From Bacillus spizizenii TU-B-10 (GTDB lineage Bacteria; Bacillota; Bacilli; Bacillales; Bacillaceae), in the NCBI RefSeq assembly GCF_000227465.1, contig NC_016047.1:1778857-1842856 (forward strand): DNA of 64,000 bases, read 5' to 3'. This document shows positions 10,540 through 19,866 of the stretch, in pieces. The notes under the pieces were generated by a model. It did no database searches. It was given only the letters and a program-made list of their open reading frames with translations, and was not told the DNA's origin. Position 1 is the first letter of the stretch, and every line of letters begins with the position of its first letter. The position numbers and the translations under genes are program-made.

Positions 10540-11847
10540 ATGAACCAACAAACAGTGAATGTAATCGGAGCCGGACTCGCAGGAAGTGAAGCGGCGTGGC
10601 AGCTTGCCAAACGGGGGATTCAAGTCAGATTATATGAAATGCGCCCTGTTAAACAAACGCCTGCGCACCATACAGATAAATTTGCCGAGCTTGTGTGCAG
10701 CAACTCTCTGCGTTCCAATACGCTTGCTAACGCTGTCGGTGTATTAAAGGAAGAAATGCGGGCGCTTGATTCAGCCATCATCGCGGCTGCTGACGAATGT
10801 TCGGTGCCTGCTGGCGGCGCTCTCGCAGTGGACCGTCATGAATTTGCCGCAAGCGTGACAAATCGGGTGAAAAATCATCCAAACGTAACCGTTATTAATG
10901 AAGAAGTGACTGGAATTCCTGAAGGTCCTACCATTATCGCAACGGGTCCGTTAACATCTGAATCACTGTCTGCCCAACTGAAGGAGCTAACTGGCGAGGA
11001 CTATCTGTATTTTTATGACGCAGCGGCGCCAATTGTAGAAAAAGACAGCCTTGATATGGATAAAGTGTACTTGAAATCTCGTTATGATAAAGGTGAAGCG
11101 GCATATTTGAACTGCCCGATGACAGAAGAAGAGTTTGACCGTTTTCATGAAGCATTAACATCAGCAGAAACAGTTCCATTAAAAGAGTTTGAAAAAGAAA
11201 TTTTCTTTGAAGGCTGCATGCCGATTGAGGTCATGGCAAAACGGGGAAAGAAAACAATGCTTTTCGGACCGATGAAACCTGTTGGATTAGAGCATCCTGT
11301 TACAGGAAAACGTCCACATGCTGTCGTTCAGCTCAGACAGGATGATGCAGCGGGAACACTCTATAATATTGTAGGATTCCAGACTCATTTAAAATGGGGA
11401 GACCAAAAGGAAGTTCTCAAATTGATTCCAGGGCTTGAAAATGTAGAAATCGTCAGATACGGCGTGATGCACAGAAATACATTCATTAACTCTCCAAGCC
11501 TGTTAAAGCCGACATATCAATTTAAAAATCGCAGTGATTTGTTCTTTGCAGGCCAAATGACGGGAGTAGAAGGATATGTGGAATCCGCTGCCTCAGGACT
11601 GGTAGCAGGTATTAATGCGGCTAAACTTGTTTTAGGAGAAGAGCTTGTCACTTTCCCTCAGGAAACAACAATAGGCAGTATGGCTCACTATATTACAACA
11701 ACAAACCAGAAGAACTTCCAGCCGATGAATGCAAACTTTGGGCTTTTAAAAGAATTGCCTGTTAAAATTAAAAATAAAAAAGAGCGTAATGAACAATACG
11801 CGAACCGTGCAATCGAGACAATTCAAACAATTTCGAAAACAATATAG
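10540..11847 (+). CDS. trmFO: Methylenetetrahydrofolate--tRNA-(uracil-5-)-methyltransferase TrmFO (Gid)
   Basis: TrmFO makes 5-methyluridine at tRNA position 54 using methylene-THF and FAD instead of SAM. The 435-residue product starts with the FAD dinucleotide-binding motif [16 protein letters not shown]. It contains the conserved cysteine segments [19 protein letters not shown] and [14 protein letters not shown], and a C-terminal FAD-contact region [18 protein letters not shown]. The ATG at 10540 follows CTAGGAGATG by about 8 bases. Its neighbours, topA and codV, match the Bacillus order. Confidence 0.98.
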   Translation: MNQQTVNVIGAGLAGSEAAWQLAKRGIQVRLYEMRPVKQTPAHHTDKFAELVCSNSLRSNTLANAVGVLKEEMRALDSAIIAAADECSVPAGGALAVDRHEFAASVTNRVKNHPNVTVINEEVTGIPEGPTIIATGPLTSESLSAQLKELTGEDYLYFYDAAAPIVEKDSLDMDKVYLKSRYDKGEAAYLNCPMTEEEFDRFHEALTSAETVPLKEFEKEIFFEGCMPIEVMAKRGKKTMLFGPMKPVGLEHPVTGKRPHAVVQLRQDDAAGTLYNIVGFQTHLKWGDQKEVLKLIPGLENVEIVRYGVMHRNTFINSPSLLKPTYQFKNRSDLFFAGQMTGVEGYVESAASGLVAGINAAKLVLGEELVTFPQETTIGSMAHYITTTNQKNFQPMNANFGLLKELPVKIKNKKERNEQYANRAIETIQTISKTI

Positions 11848-11854
11848 GTATTGA

Positions 11855-11884
11855 TTGCAACCTGAACGCGATTTGTGATACCAT
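11855..11884 (+). promoter_or_regulatory. Candidate SigA promoter of the codV-clpQ-clpY-codY operon
   Basis: TTGCAA (11855-11860) and TACCAT (11879-11884) are separated by 18 bases, 30 bases before codV. In B. subtilis the four-gene cod operon is transcribed from a promoter directly before codV, so the position agrees with known biology. Confidence 0.55.
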
Positions 11885-11914
11885 TTAAAAGCCCTTCCTG
11901 GGGAGGTATTAGGC

Positions 11915-12829
11915 ATGGAGAATGTTAAGAATTTCGTAAAGTTATTCGTTGAATATTTACAAATTGAAAAAAATTATTCACAATATACTATTGTGAATTA
12001 TGTGGATTCAATTGAAGAATTCGAGACTTTCCTGCGCGTTCAAGGTATAAATGGATTTGAAAAAGCTGCATATCAAGATACTAGGATTTTTTTGACAGAA
12101 GCCTATGAAAAAGGTTTATCGAGAAGAACAATAAGCAAAAAGATATCTGCATTAAGAAGCTTTTATAAGTTTCTGATGCGGGAAAAACTTGTTGAAGAAA
12201 ATCCGTTTCAGCTTGTTCATCTGCCGAAACAAGAGAAACGAATACCAAAGTTTCTATATCAAAAAGAGCTTGAGGAGCTGTTTGAAGTTTCAGATATAAG
12301 CCAGCCGACCGGAATGAGGGATCAAGCGCTGTTAGAGCTTCTCTATGCCACCGGAATGAGGGTCAGTGAATGCTGTTCCATAACTGTTAACGACGTTGAC
12401 TTATTTATGGACACTGTGCTTGTTCACGGTAAAGGCAAGAAGCAGCGCTATATCCCCTTTGGGTCTTACGCCCGCGAAGCGTTGAAGGTTTATATGAATA
12501 GCGGAAGACAGTGCTTGCTGATGAAAGCAAAAGAACCTCATGATCTATTATTCGTAAATCAAAGAGGCGGACCGCTTACAGCCCGAGGCATCAGGCATAT
12601 TTTAAGCGGGCTTGTTCAAAAAGCGTCCGGCACTTTACATATCCATCCGCATATGCTTCGACATACGTTCGCCACTCATCTGTTAAACGAAGGGGCAGAT
12701 TTGAGAAGCGTTCAGGAACTGCTCGGGCATTCCAATCTGTCTTCGACACAGATATACACGCACGTTTCGAAGGAAATGTTGAGAAACACATATATGTCTC
12801 ACCATCCAAGAGCTTTTAAGAAAAATTAA
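11915..12829 (+). CDS. codV: Tyrosine recombinase CodV (XerC)
   Basis: CodV acts with RipX/XerD at the dif site to resolve chromosome dimers. The 304-residue product has an N-terminal SAM-like DNA-binding domain (about 1-95) and a catalytic domain with the tyrosine-recombinase set. The arginine is in ATGMRVSECC, HPHMLRHTFATHLLNEG supplies His and Arg, LLGHSNLSSTQIYTHV supplies the second His and the nucleophilic tyrosine. It is the first gene of the cod operon; clpQ starts 12 bases after its stop. Confidence 0.97.
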   Translation: MENVKNFVKLFVEYLQIEKNYSQYTIVNYVDSIEEFETFLRVQGINGFEKAAYQDTRIFLTEAYEKGLSRRTISKKISALRSFYKFLMREKLVEENPFQLVHLPKQEKRIPKFLYQKELEELFEVSDISQPTGMRDQALLELLYATGMRVSECCSITVNDVDLFMDTVLVHGKGKKQRYIPFGSYAREALKVYMNSGRQCLLMKAKEPHDLLFVNQRGGPLTARGIRHILSGLVQKASGTLHIHPHMLRHTFATHLLNEGADLRSVQELLGHSNLSSTQIYTHVSKEMLRNTYMSHHPRAFKKN

Positions 12830-12841
12830 AGGAGGCCCTTT

Positions 12842-13387
12842 ATGTCATCTTTTCATGCGACCACAATATTTGCCGTACAGCATAAGGGACGAAGCGCTAT
12901 GTCCGGAGACGGCCAAGTGACATTTGGTCAGGCTGTTGTCATGAAACACACTGCAAGAAAAGTGAGGAAACTGTTTAACGGTAAGGTTCTTGCCGGGTTT
13001 GCAGGATCTGTTGCAGACGCTTTCACATTATTCGAAAAGTTTGAAGCTAAGCTTGAAGAATATAACGGCAACTTAAAACGGGCAGCTGTTGAGCTTGCGA
13101 AGGAATGGCGTAGCGATAAAGTGCTTAGAAAGCTTGAAGCCATGCTGATTGTTATGAATCAGGATACTTTGCTTCTCGTATCGGGAACAGGCGAGGTGAT
13201 CGAACCAGATGACGGCATTCTCGCGATTGGATCAGGAGGCAATTACGCTCTGGCAGCCGGAAGAGCTTTGAAAAAGCATGCCGGTGAAAGCATGTCTGCA
13301 AGTGAGATTGCTAGAGCCGCGTTAGAAACAGCAGGCGAAATTTGTGTTTACACGAACGATCAAATCATACTGGAAGAGCTTGAATAG
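12842..13387 (+). CDS. clpQ: ClpQ (HslV/CodW) peptidase subunit of the ClpYQ protease
   Basis: ClpQ is the proteolytic double ring that works with the ClpY ATPase. The 181-residue product starts [16 protein letters not shown]. In most HslV proteins the mature N-terminal nucleophile is threonine (TT...V/A), while here the residue after Met is serine, as reported for the Bacillus enzyme, an N-terminal serine protease. The body ([41 protein letters not shown]) is ordinary HslV. It has an AAAGGAGG site before ATG 12842. clpY starts 16 bases after its stop. Confidence 0.97.
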   Translation: MSSFHATTIFAVQHKGRSAMSGDGQVTFGQAVVMKHTARKVRKLFNGKVLAGFAGSVADAFTLFEKFEAKLEEYNGNLKRAAVELAKEWRSDKVLRKLEAMLIVMNQDTLLLVSGTGEVIEPDDGILAIGSGGNYALAAGRALKKHAGESMSASEIARAALETAGEICVYTNDQIILEELE

Positions 13388-13403
13388 AAAGGACTTGAGG
13401 CGC

Positions 13404-14807
13404 ATGGAAAAACAACCGTTAACACCAAGACAGATTGTAGATCGGTTAGACCAATATATTGTCGGTCAGCAAAACGCGAAAAAAGCTGTCGCCGTGGCAT
13501 TAAGAAACCGCTATAGAAGAAGTCTTCTGGATGAAAAGCTGAAGGACGAGGTCGTTCCGAAAAACATTTTAATGATGGGGCCTACCGGCGTTGGGAAAAC
13601 TGAAATTGCAAGACGAATCGCCAAGCTTTCAGGTGCGCCATTTATCAAAATTGAAGCAACAAAATTTACTGAAGTCGGCTATGTAGGCAGAGATGTTGAA
13701 TCAATGGTCAGAGACCTTGTGGAAACTTCTGTTCGGCTTATAAAAGAAGAGAAAATGAATGAAGTAAAGGAGCAGGCAGAAGAAAATGCAAACAAACGCA
13801 TTGTTCGTCTGTTGGTTCCTGGGAAGAAAAAACAATCAGGCGTTAAAAATCCGTTTGAAATGTTTTTTGGCGGCAGCCAGCCGAATGGTGAAGATGAGGC
13901 GGAGAGCCAGGAAGAAGCAAACATTGAAGAAAAAAGAAAACGCATGGCGCATCAGCTGGCTTTAGGAGAGCTCGAAGACTACTATGTAACAGTAGAAGTC
14001 GAAGAGCAGCAGCCTTCTATGTTTGACATGCTGCAGGGCTCGGGTATGGAGCAGATGGGCATGAATATGCAAGATGCGCTGAGCGGATTAATGCCAAAGA
14101 AAAAGAAACGGCGCAAAATGACAGTCAGAGAAGCCAGAAAAGTCCTGACGAATGAAGAAGCAAGCAAACTCATCGATATGGATGAAGTCAGCCAGGAAGC
14201 TGTTCAGAGAGCAGAAGAGAGCGGAATTATCTTTATCGACGAGATTGATAAAATTGCAAAAAACGGCGGCGCGTCATCTTCTGCCGATGTATCTAGAGAA
14301 GGCGTTCAGCGGGACATCCTCCCAATCGTTGAGGGTTCAACCGTTGTCACTAAATATGGTTCGGTAAAAACAGACCATGTGTTATTTATTGCAGCAGGAG
14401 CGTTTCATATGGCCAAACCGTCAGATTTGATTCCTGAACTGCAGGGGCGTTTCCCGATTCGTGTAGAACTGAGCAAACTCACGGTAGACGACTTCGTGAG
14501 AATTTTGATTGAGCCTGATAATGCACTGCTGAAACAATATCAGGCATTATTGCAGACAGAAGGTATATCTCTTGAATTTTCTGACGAAGCTATTCATAAG
14601 ATTGCTGAAGTTGCTTATCATGTGAACCAGGACACAGATAATATCGGTGCGAGACGCCTTCATACAATACTTGAACGCTTATTAGAAGATCTGTCGTTTG
14701 AAGCTCCTGATGTAACAATGGAGAAAATAACGATTACACCACAGTATGTCGAAGAAAAGCTCGGAACGATAGCAAAAAACAAAGATTTAAGTCAATTTAT
14801 TTTGTGA
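13404..14807 (+). CDS. clpY: ClpY (HslU/CodX) ATPase subunit of the ClpYQ protease
   Basis: ClpY is the AAA+ unfoldase that feeds substrates to ClpQ. The 467-residue product starts [22 protein letters not shown]. It has Walker [10 protein letters not shown] near residue 56, a charged insertion I-domain (about 110-250), Walker [12 protein letters not shown], and sensor and arginine-finger region [10 protein letters not shown] took the ATG at 13404 after GGACTTGAGG; a longer frame from 13344 runs into clpQ and adds 20 unrelated residues. It is third in the cod operon, before codY. Confidence 0.97.
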   Translation: MEKQPLTPRQIVDRLDQYIVGQQNAKKAVAVALRNRYRRSLLDEKLKDEVVPKNILMMGPTGVGKTEIARRIAKLSGAPFIKIEATKFTEVGYVGRDVESMVRDLVETSVRLIKEEKMNEVKEQAEENANKRIVRLLVPGKKKQSGVKNPFEMFFGGSQPNGEDEAESQEEANIEEKRKRMAHQLALGELEDYYVTVEVEEQQPSMFDMLQGSGMEQMGMNMQDALSGLMPKKKKRRKMTVREARKVLTNEEASKLIDMDEVSQEAVQRAEESGIIFIDEIDKIAKNGGASSSADVSREGVQRDILPIVEGSTVVTKYGSVKTDHVLFIAAGAFHMAKPSDLIPELQGRFPIRVELSKLTVDDFVRILIEPDNALLKQYQALLQTEGISLEFSDEAIHKIAEVAYHVNQDTDNIGARRLHTILERLLEDLSFEAPDVTMEKITITPQYVEEKLGTIAKNKDLSQFIL

Positions 14808-14846
14808 AAAATTTAATAAGAGGAACGTTTAGGAGGATTATTTATC

Positions 14847-15626
14847 ATGGCTTTATTACAAAAAACACGAATTATTAACTCCATGCTGCAAGCTGCGGCA
14901 GGGAAACCGGTAAACTTCAAGGAAATGGCGGAGACGCTGCGGGATGTAATTGATTCCAATATTTTCGTTGTAAGCCGCAGAGGTAAGCTCCTTGGATATT
15001 CTATTAACCAGCAAATTGAAAATGATCGCATGAAAAAAATGCTTGAGGATCGTCAATTCCCTGAAGAATATACGAAAAATCTGTTTAATGTCCCTGAAAC
15101 ATCTTCTAACTTGGACATTAATAGTGAATATACTGCTTTTCCTGTTGAAAACAGAGACCTGTTCCAAGCTGGTTTAACAACAATTGTACCGATCATCGGA
15201 GGCGGAGAAAGATTAGGAACACTCATTCTTTCACGTTTACAGGATCAATTTAATGACGATGACTTAATTCTCGCTGAATACGGCGCTACAGTTGTCGGTA
15301 TGGAGATCCTGAGAGAAAAAGCAGAAGAAATCGAAGAGGAAGCAAGAAGCAAAGCTGTCGTTCAAATGGCTATCAGTTCTCTTTCTTACAGCGAGCTTGA
15401 AGCAATTGAGCACATTTTTGAAGAGCTTGACGGAAACGAAGGTCTTCTCGTTGCAAGTAAAATCGCTGACCGCGTCGGCATTACCCGTTCTGTTATTGTG
15501 AACGCACTCAGAAAGCTGGAAAGCGCGGGTGTTATCGAGTCAAGATCATTAGGAATGAAAGGTACTTATATCAAAGTCCTAAACAATAAATTCCTAATCG
15601 AATTAGAAAATCTAAAATCTCATTAA
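14847..15626 (+). CDS. codY: GTP- and branched-chain-amino-acid-sensing global repressor CodY
   Basis: CodY represses stationary-phase, nutrient-uptake and motility genes when isoleucine, valine and GTP are plentiful. The 259-residue product has an N-terminal GAF-type ligand domain (about 1-155), a linker helix, and a C-terminal winged helix with the recognition region [27 protein letters not shown] near 203-230. ATG 14847 follows AGGAGG. It is the last gene of the cod operon, ends at a strong terminator, and is immediately upstream of the fla/che operon, which CodY is known to repress. Confidence 0.99.
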
Positions 15627-15632
15627 TCACGC

Positions 15633-15664
15633 AAAGAACCCCCTCTTAAGGGGTTCTTTTTTTA
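15633..15664 (+). terminator. Intrinsic terminator after codY
   Basis: AAAGAACCCC (15633-15642) pairs perfectly with GGGGTTCTTT (15650-15659) around a 7-base loop, followed by a T-run. It closes the cod operon and insulates fla/che. Confidence 0.95.
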
Positions 15665-16007
15665 TTTCAAATAAAGGAAATCAATAAGCTTTATTTCCTG
15701 GGTTGAAAGTCTTTCTTTGTAATAATTTTAATAAATCTTATAAATTTCTTCAAAAAGACTCAAAAATGACGAAAAGAATATAGAAAAAACAGAAATTCTG
15801 CTATTTTCAGGCTTATATAAAGGCGGAAAATGTAGTTCTAACAATCTAGGACTATATACCTAGTTGTAAAATAGATAATTGTGAGGACATTTTTTTACAC
15901 GATCTTCATAGACTTTATGCCTGTTATTTCTTACAATAAGCATATAGTTTTACAATTCTCGACAAGGATATTGAGGGTGAAAAAAACTGAAATGGAGGTA
16001 AGTGGAT
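15665..16007 (+). promoter_or_regulatory. fla/che operon upstream regulatory region
   Basis: This A+T-rich gap of about 340 bases between the codY terminator and flgB has no gene. It must hold the main fla/che promoters, known in B. subtilis to be SigA- and SigD-dependent and to be influenced by CodY and by DegU/SwrA. Visible candidates are TTGTAA (15717-15722) with TATAAA (15739-15744) at 16 bases, an interrupted palindrome CTAGG...CCTAG (15846-15863), and a near-palindrome CAGAAATTCTG near 15789-15799 resembling part of a CodY box. I could not assign a convincing SigD promoter by eye. Confidence 0.6.
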
Positions 16008-16397
16008 TTGAGCTTATTTTCTGGAACGATACAAAATCTTGAAAATGCCTTGGGCAGAGCGAATATTAAGCAAAAAGTCATAACTAATAATATTGCCAAT
16101 ATAGATACACCGAACTATAAGGCAAAAAAAGTCTCTTTCCAAAATTTATTAGATCAAGAATCCTCTCGTCTTGAAGCGATAAAAACAGACTATCGTCATA
16201 TTGATTTTTCTGGTACTGATTCGAATTATTCAATTGTAACGAGCGGAGATACATCGTATCAGCAAAACGGAAACAATGTTGACGTTGACAAAGAGATGAC
16301 AGAATTGGCACAAAATCAAATCAACTATCAAGCTTTAGTTGAAAGAATGAACGGTAAATTTAATTCGCTGAAGACCGTATTAACAGGAGGAAAATGA
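16008..16397 (+). CDS. flgB: Flagellar basal-body rod protein FlgB
   Basis: FlgB is a proximal rod subunit, exported by the flagellar type III apparatus. The 129-residue product starts at TTG 16008 (MSLFSGTIQNLENAL), with GGAGG 9 bases upstream; the in-frame GTG at 16002 is only 3 bases from that site. It has the flagellar rod N-terminal motif ITNNIANIDTPNYKAKKVSF, and the C-terminal helix pairs with it as in other axial proteins. It is the first gene of the fla/che operon and overlaps flgC by one base (stop TGA within ATGATG). Confidence 0.97.
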   Translation: MSLFSGTIQNLENALGRANIKQKVITNNIANIDTPNYKAKKVSFQNLLDQESSRLEAIKTDYRHIDFSGTDSNYSIVTSGDTSYQQNGNNVDVDKEMTELAQNQINYQALVERMNGKFNSLKTVLTGGK

Positions 16398-16849
16398 TGA
16401 CAGCTTTTCATAGCTTAAATGTTTCAGCATCTGCTTTAACAGCTCAGCGAGTCAGAATGGACGTTGTATCGTCTAACTTGGCAAATATGGATACGACAAG
16501 AGCTAAGCAGGTGAACGGTGAGTGGGTGCCTTACAGAAGAAAAATGGTTTCCCTCCAGTCAAAAGGTGAATCGTTCTCTTCTATTCTCAATTCTCAAATG
16601 AGCGGAAGCGGCAATGCTGGAAACGGTGTAAAGGTTTCTAAAATTACGGAAGATGATTCAGAATTTAATCTTGTCTATGATCCGACAGACCCTGATGCAA
16701 ACGCTGAAGGATATGTACAAAAGCCTAATGTTGATCCGTTGAAAGAAATGGTTGACCTTGTCAGCAGCACAAGATCATATGAGGCGAATGTCACAGCGAT
16801 GAATGCCACAAAGGGAATGCTGATGAAGGCGTTAGAAATCGGAAAGTAA
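16397..16849 (+). CDS. flgC: Flagellar basal-body rod protein FlgC
   Basis: FlgC is a rod subunit adjacent to FlgB. The 150-residue product begins MTAFHSLNVSASALTAQRVRMDVVSSNLANMDTTR, the axial-protein N-terminal motif, and ends with the matching helix LVSSTRSYEANVTAMNATKGMLMKALEIG. The second of two tandem ATGs (16397) is taken because it matches the family length and overlaps the flgB stop; GGAGG is 7-8 bases upstream. fliE follows 11 bases later. Confidence 0.97.
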   Translation: MTAFHSLNVSASALTAQRVRMDVVSSNLANMDTTRAKQVNGEWVPYRRKMVSLQSKGESFSSILNSQMSGSGNAGNGVKVSKITEDDSEFNLVYDPTDPDANAEGYVQKPNVDPLKEMVDLVSSTRSYEANVTAMNATKGMLMKALEIGK

Positions 16850-16860
16850 GGTGAATGAAA

Positions 16861-17181
16861 GTGATTAATGCAATTTCTCCTTTTCAGGTTCAAAATACTC
16901 AAAACACTCAAAATGCAACAAATCAAGTAAACAATAGCCAAAAAACAGATTCTTCAAATCAAACAAGCTTTTCGGAGCTTTTAAAAAACTCTATTAGTTC
17001 GTTAAATGAGTCCCAAGTAGCTTCTGACAACATGACTAATGCCTTGGCTGCAGGAAAAGATGTAAATCTTGATGAGGTCATGATCGCCGCTCAAAAAGCA
17101 AGCATCTCTCTAACTGCAGCAACAGAGTTCCGCAATAAAGCTGTGGAAGCTTATCAGGAGATTATGAGAATGCAAATGTAG
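16861..17181 (+). CDS. fliE: Flagellar hook-basal body complex protein FliE
   Basis: FliE joins the MS ring to the rod and is the first axial protein exported. The 106-residue product starts at GTG 16861 (MINAISPFQVQ) after AAGGTGAATGA; an ATG two codons upstream would add two residues. The N-terminal 45 residues are Gln/Asn/Thr/Ser rich (NTQNTQNATNQVNNSQKT). The conserved part is DVNLDEVMIAAQKASISLTAATEFRNKAVEAYQEIMRMQM. fliF follows after 45 bases. Confidence 0.96.
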   Translation: MINAISPFQVQNTQNTQNATNQVNNSQKTDSSNQTSFSELLKNSISSLNESQVASDNMTNALAAGKDVNLDEVMIAAQKASISLTAATEFRNKAVEAYQEIMRMQM

Positions 17182-17226
17182 GGGGTCTGACGATTAAGAG
17201 AAAGAGTGGAATGACCGGGGGTTAAC

Positions 17227-18837
17227 ATGAATCGTACTCTAATGCAAATGAAAAACAAAACGAGTGAGTTTTGGAAAAATAGATCTAAATTACAAAAGGT
17301 TTTAATGATTAGTGCTTTAGCGGCAATTATTATTATTGGAATTATTATTAGTGTTTTTGCTTCAAGTTCTAAAATGGCGCCGCTATACAAGGATCTGTCT
17401 GCCGAAGAAGCAGGGCAAATCAAAGAAGAACTGGATGCGAAAAAAGTGCCAAACGAACTTTCGAATGGCGGTACAGTGATTAGTGTTCCAGAGGATCAGG
17501 TTGATTCTTTGAAAGTGCAGCTGGCTGCAGAAGGACTTCCCAAAACTGGATCAATTGACTATTCATTTTTTGGGCAGAATGCCGGCTTTGGTTTGACAGA
17601 CAATGAGTTTGATATGGTGAAAGTGAAAGCCACACAGACAGAACTGTCAAATTTGATCAATGAAATGGACGGTATCAAAAATTCAAAAGTAATGATTAAC
17701 CTCCCGAAAGACGCTGTGTTTGTCGGTGAGGAGCAATCTGCAGCATCCGCATCAATCGTTCTGCAGATTCAGCCGGGCTATACACTTGAGCAAAGCCAGA
17801 TCAACGGATTGTATCATCTGGTATCGAAAAGTGTGCCGAACTTAAAAGAAGATAACATCGTGATCATGGACCAAAATTCTACATACTACGACAAATCAGA
17901 CAGCGATGCAGGGTCCTACGCGGATAGTTATTCTTCTCAGCAAGGAATTAAGTCCCAAGTTGAAAAAGACATTCAAAAACATGTTCAGTCACTGCTTGGA
18001 ACAATGATGGGCCAAGATAAAGTCGTTGTCTCTGTTACAGCAGACATTGATTTCACAAAAGAAAATCGCACAGAAGACATTGTCGAACCTGTTGATAAAG
18101 AAAACATGGAAGGCATTGCAGTTAGCGCTGAAAAGGTATCTGAAACATACCAGGGTGACGGTGCAGCCAATGGCGGAACTGCCGGAACCGGCGACGAAGA
18201 TGTAACAAATTATAAAGCTGACGGTGAAAATGCCGAAAGCGGGAACTACGAAAAAAGCAGCAATAAAATCAATTACGAGGTTAACCGAATCCATAAAGAA
18301 ATCGCTGAAAGCCCTTATAAGGTCAGAGATTTAGGGATTCAAGTAATGGTTGAGCCGCCTGATGCCAAAAATACAGCGTCGCTATCAACTGAAAGACAGG
18401 ATGATATACAAAAAATCCTCTCAACTGTAGTCAGAACATCATTAGATAAGGATGCAACAACAAACCAGAATCTTTCTGATGAAGATATTAATAATAAAAT
18501 TGTGGTCTCCGTTCAGCCATTTGACGGGAAAGTCAACTTGGATACAAATACGGAAAAATCTTCAGGTATCCCGCTGTGGGCATATATCGTAGGCGGTGTT
18601 TTAATCGCAGCGATCATTGTTCTGATCATTATGCTTGTCAGAAAGAAACGGGCGCAAGAGGATGAATTTGAGGAATATGAGTATGAGGTTCCTCAAGAAC
18701 CAATCAATTTGCCTGATATCAATGAAGAGGAAAATGAAACAGCGGAAACAGTCAGACGAAAACAGCTTGAAAAGATGGCGAAAGACAAGCCGGAAGATTT
18801 TGCAAAACTGCTGAGAAGCTGGCTGGCCGAGGATTAG
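17227..18837 (+). CDS. fliF: Flagellar MS-ring protein FliF
   Basis: FliF forms the membrane ring that houses the export apparatus and carries FliG. The 536-residue product has two membrane helices, one near residues 24-46 (VLMISALAAIIIIGIIISVF) and one near 450-472 (LWAYIVGGVLIAAIIVLIIML). Between them lie the ring-building motifs, including FGLTDNEFDMVKVKATQTEL and an acidic/Gly-rich variable loop near 300-350. The cytoplasmic tail after the second helix (ERKQLEKMAKDKPEDFAKLLRSWLAED) is the FliG-binding segment. fliG starts 12 bases downstream. Confidence 0.98.
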   Translation: MNRTLMQMKNKTSEFWKNRSKLQKVLMISALAAIIIIGIIISVFASSSKMAPLYKDLSAEEAGQIKEELDAKKVPNELSNGGTVISVPEDQVDSLKVQLAAEGLPKTGSIDYSFFGQNAGFGLTDNEFDMVKVKATQTELSNLINEMDGIKNSKVMINLPKDAVFVGEEQSAASASIVLQIQPGYTLEQSQINGLYHLVSKSVPNLKEDNIVIMDQNSTYYDKSDSDAGSYADSYSSQQGIKSQVEKDIQKHVQSLLGTMMGQDKVVVSVTADIDFTKENRTEDIVEPVDKENMEGIAVSAEKVSETYQGDGAANGGTAGTGDEDVTNYKADGENAESGNYEKSSNKINYEVNRIHKEIAESPYKVRDLGIQVMVEPPDAKNTASLSTERQDDIQKILSTVVRTSLDKDATTNQNLSDEDINNKIVVSVQPFDGKVNLDTNTEKSSGIPLWAYIVGGVLIAAIIVLIIMLVRKKRAQEDEFEEYEYEVPQEPINLPDINEEENETAETVRRKQLEKMAKDKPEDFAKLLRSWLAED

Positions 18838-18849
18838 GAGGAATTAGAA

Positions 18850-19866
18850 ATGGCGAGACGTGATCAAGATAAGCTTACAGGAAAACAAAAAGCAGCCATT
18901 CTCATGATTTCCTTGGGGTTAGATGTGTCAGCTTCTGTATATAAGCACTTAACCGATGAAGAAATTGAAAGGCTTACCCTGGAAATATCAGGTGTTCGAA
19001 GTGTCGATCATCAAAAAAAGGATGAAATAATAGAAGAATTTCATAATATAGCCATTGCGCAAGATTATATTTCTCAAGGCGGCCTAAGCTATGCGAGACA
19101 AGTTCTTGAAAAGGCGCTTGGTGAGAATAAGGCGGAAAACATTCTAAACAGGCTGACTTCTTCTTTACAAGTTAAACCATTTGATTTTGCCAGAAAAGCG
19201 GAGCCCGAACAAATTTTGAATTTTATACAGCAAGAGCATCCGCAGACGATGGCTTTAATCTTGTCTTATTTAGATCCTGTGCAAGCTGGGCAAATTTTAT
19301 CCGAGCTGAATCCTGAAGTACAGGCTGAGGTTGCGAGAAGAATCGCGGTCATGGACAGAACGTCTCCTGAAATTATTAATGAGGTAGAACGGATTCTGGA
19401 ACAAAAATTATCTTCTGCATTTACTCAGGATTATACACAAACAGGCGGAATTGAAGCTGTTGTTGAAGTGTTAAACGGGGTAGACAGAGGAACAGAGAAG
19501 ACGATCTTGGATTCATTGGAAATTCAGGATCCTGATCTTGCTGAAGAAATTAAAAAGCGGATGTTTGTCTTCGAAGATATTGTTACACTTGATAACCGCG
19601 CAATTCAGAGAGTCATTCGCGATGTTGAGAACGACGATCTGCTCCTTTCATTAAAGGTTGCAAGCGAAGAAGTCAAAGAAATTGTATTCAACAATATGTC
19701 ACAGCGTATGGTTGAAACCTTTAAAGAAGAAATGGAATTTATGGGCCCTGTACGTTTGAAAGATGTAGAAGAAGCTCAATCAAGAATTGTAAGCATCGTC
19801 AGAAAGCTTGAAGAAGCCGGAGAAATTGTGATAGCAAGAGGCGGAGGGGACGATATTATTGTCTAA
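18850..19866 (+). CDS. fliG: Flagellar motor switch protein FliG
   Basis: FliG is the C-ring protein that contacts the stator and generates torque. The 338-residue product has N, middle and C armadillo-like domains. The EHPQTMALILSYL segment marks the middle domain, and the C-terminal torque helix contains charged residues (RAIQRVIRDVENDDLLLSLKVASEEVKE). Its 3' end overlaps fliH by 8 bases, and it follows fliF closely with an AGGAGG site, as expected for two rings that assemble together. Confidence 0.98.
   Translation: MARRDQDKLTGKQKAAILMISLGLDVSASVYKHLTDEEIERLTLEISGVRSVDHQKKDEIIEEFHNIAIAQDYISQGGLSYARQVLEKALGENKAENILNRLTSSLQVKPFDFARKAEPEQILNFIQQEHPQTMALILSYLDPVQAGQILSELNPEVQAEVARRIAVMDRTSPEIINEVERILEQKLSSAFTQDYTQTGGIEAVVEVLNGVDRGTEKTILDSLEIQDPDLAEEIKKRMFVFEDIVTLDNRAIQRVIRDVENDDLLLSLKVASEEVKEIVFNNMSQRMVETFKEEMEFMGPVRLKDVEEAQSRIVSIVRKLEEAGEIVIARGGGDDIIV

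Noticed and set aside
13344..13403. N-terminal extension of clpY
   Set aside because: It lies inside clpQ in another frame and adds residues not found in HslU proteins.
16002..16010. GTG at 16002 as flgB start
   Set aside because: It is only 3 bases from GGAGG; the TTG at 16008 has a 9-base spacing and matches the family N-terminus.
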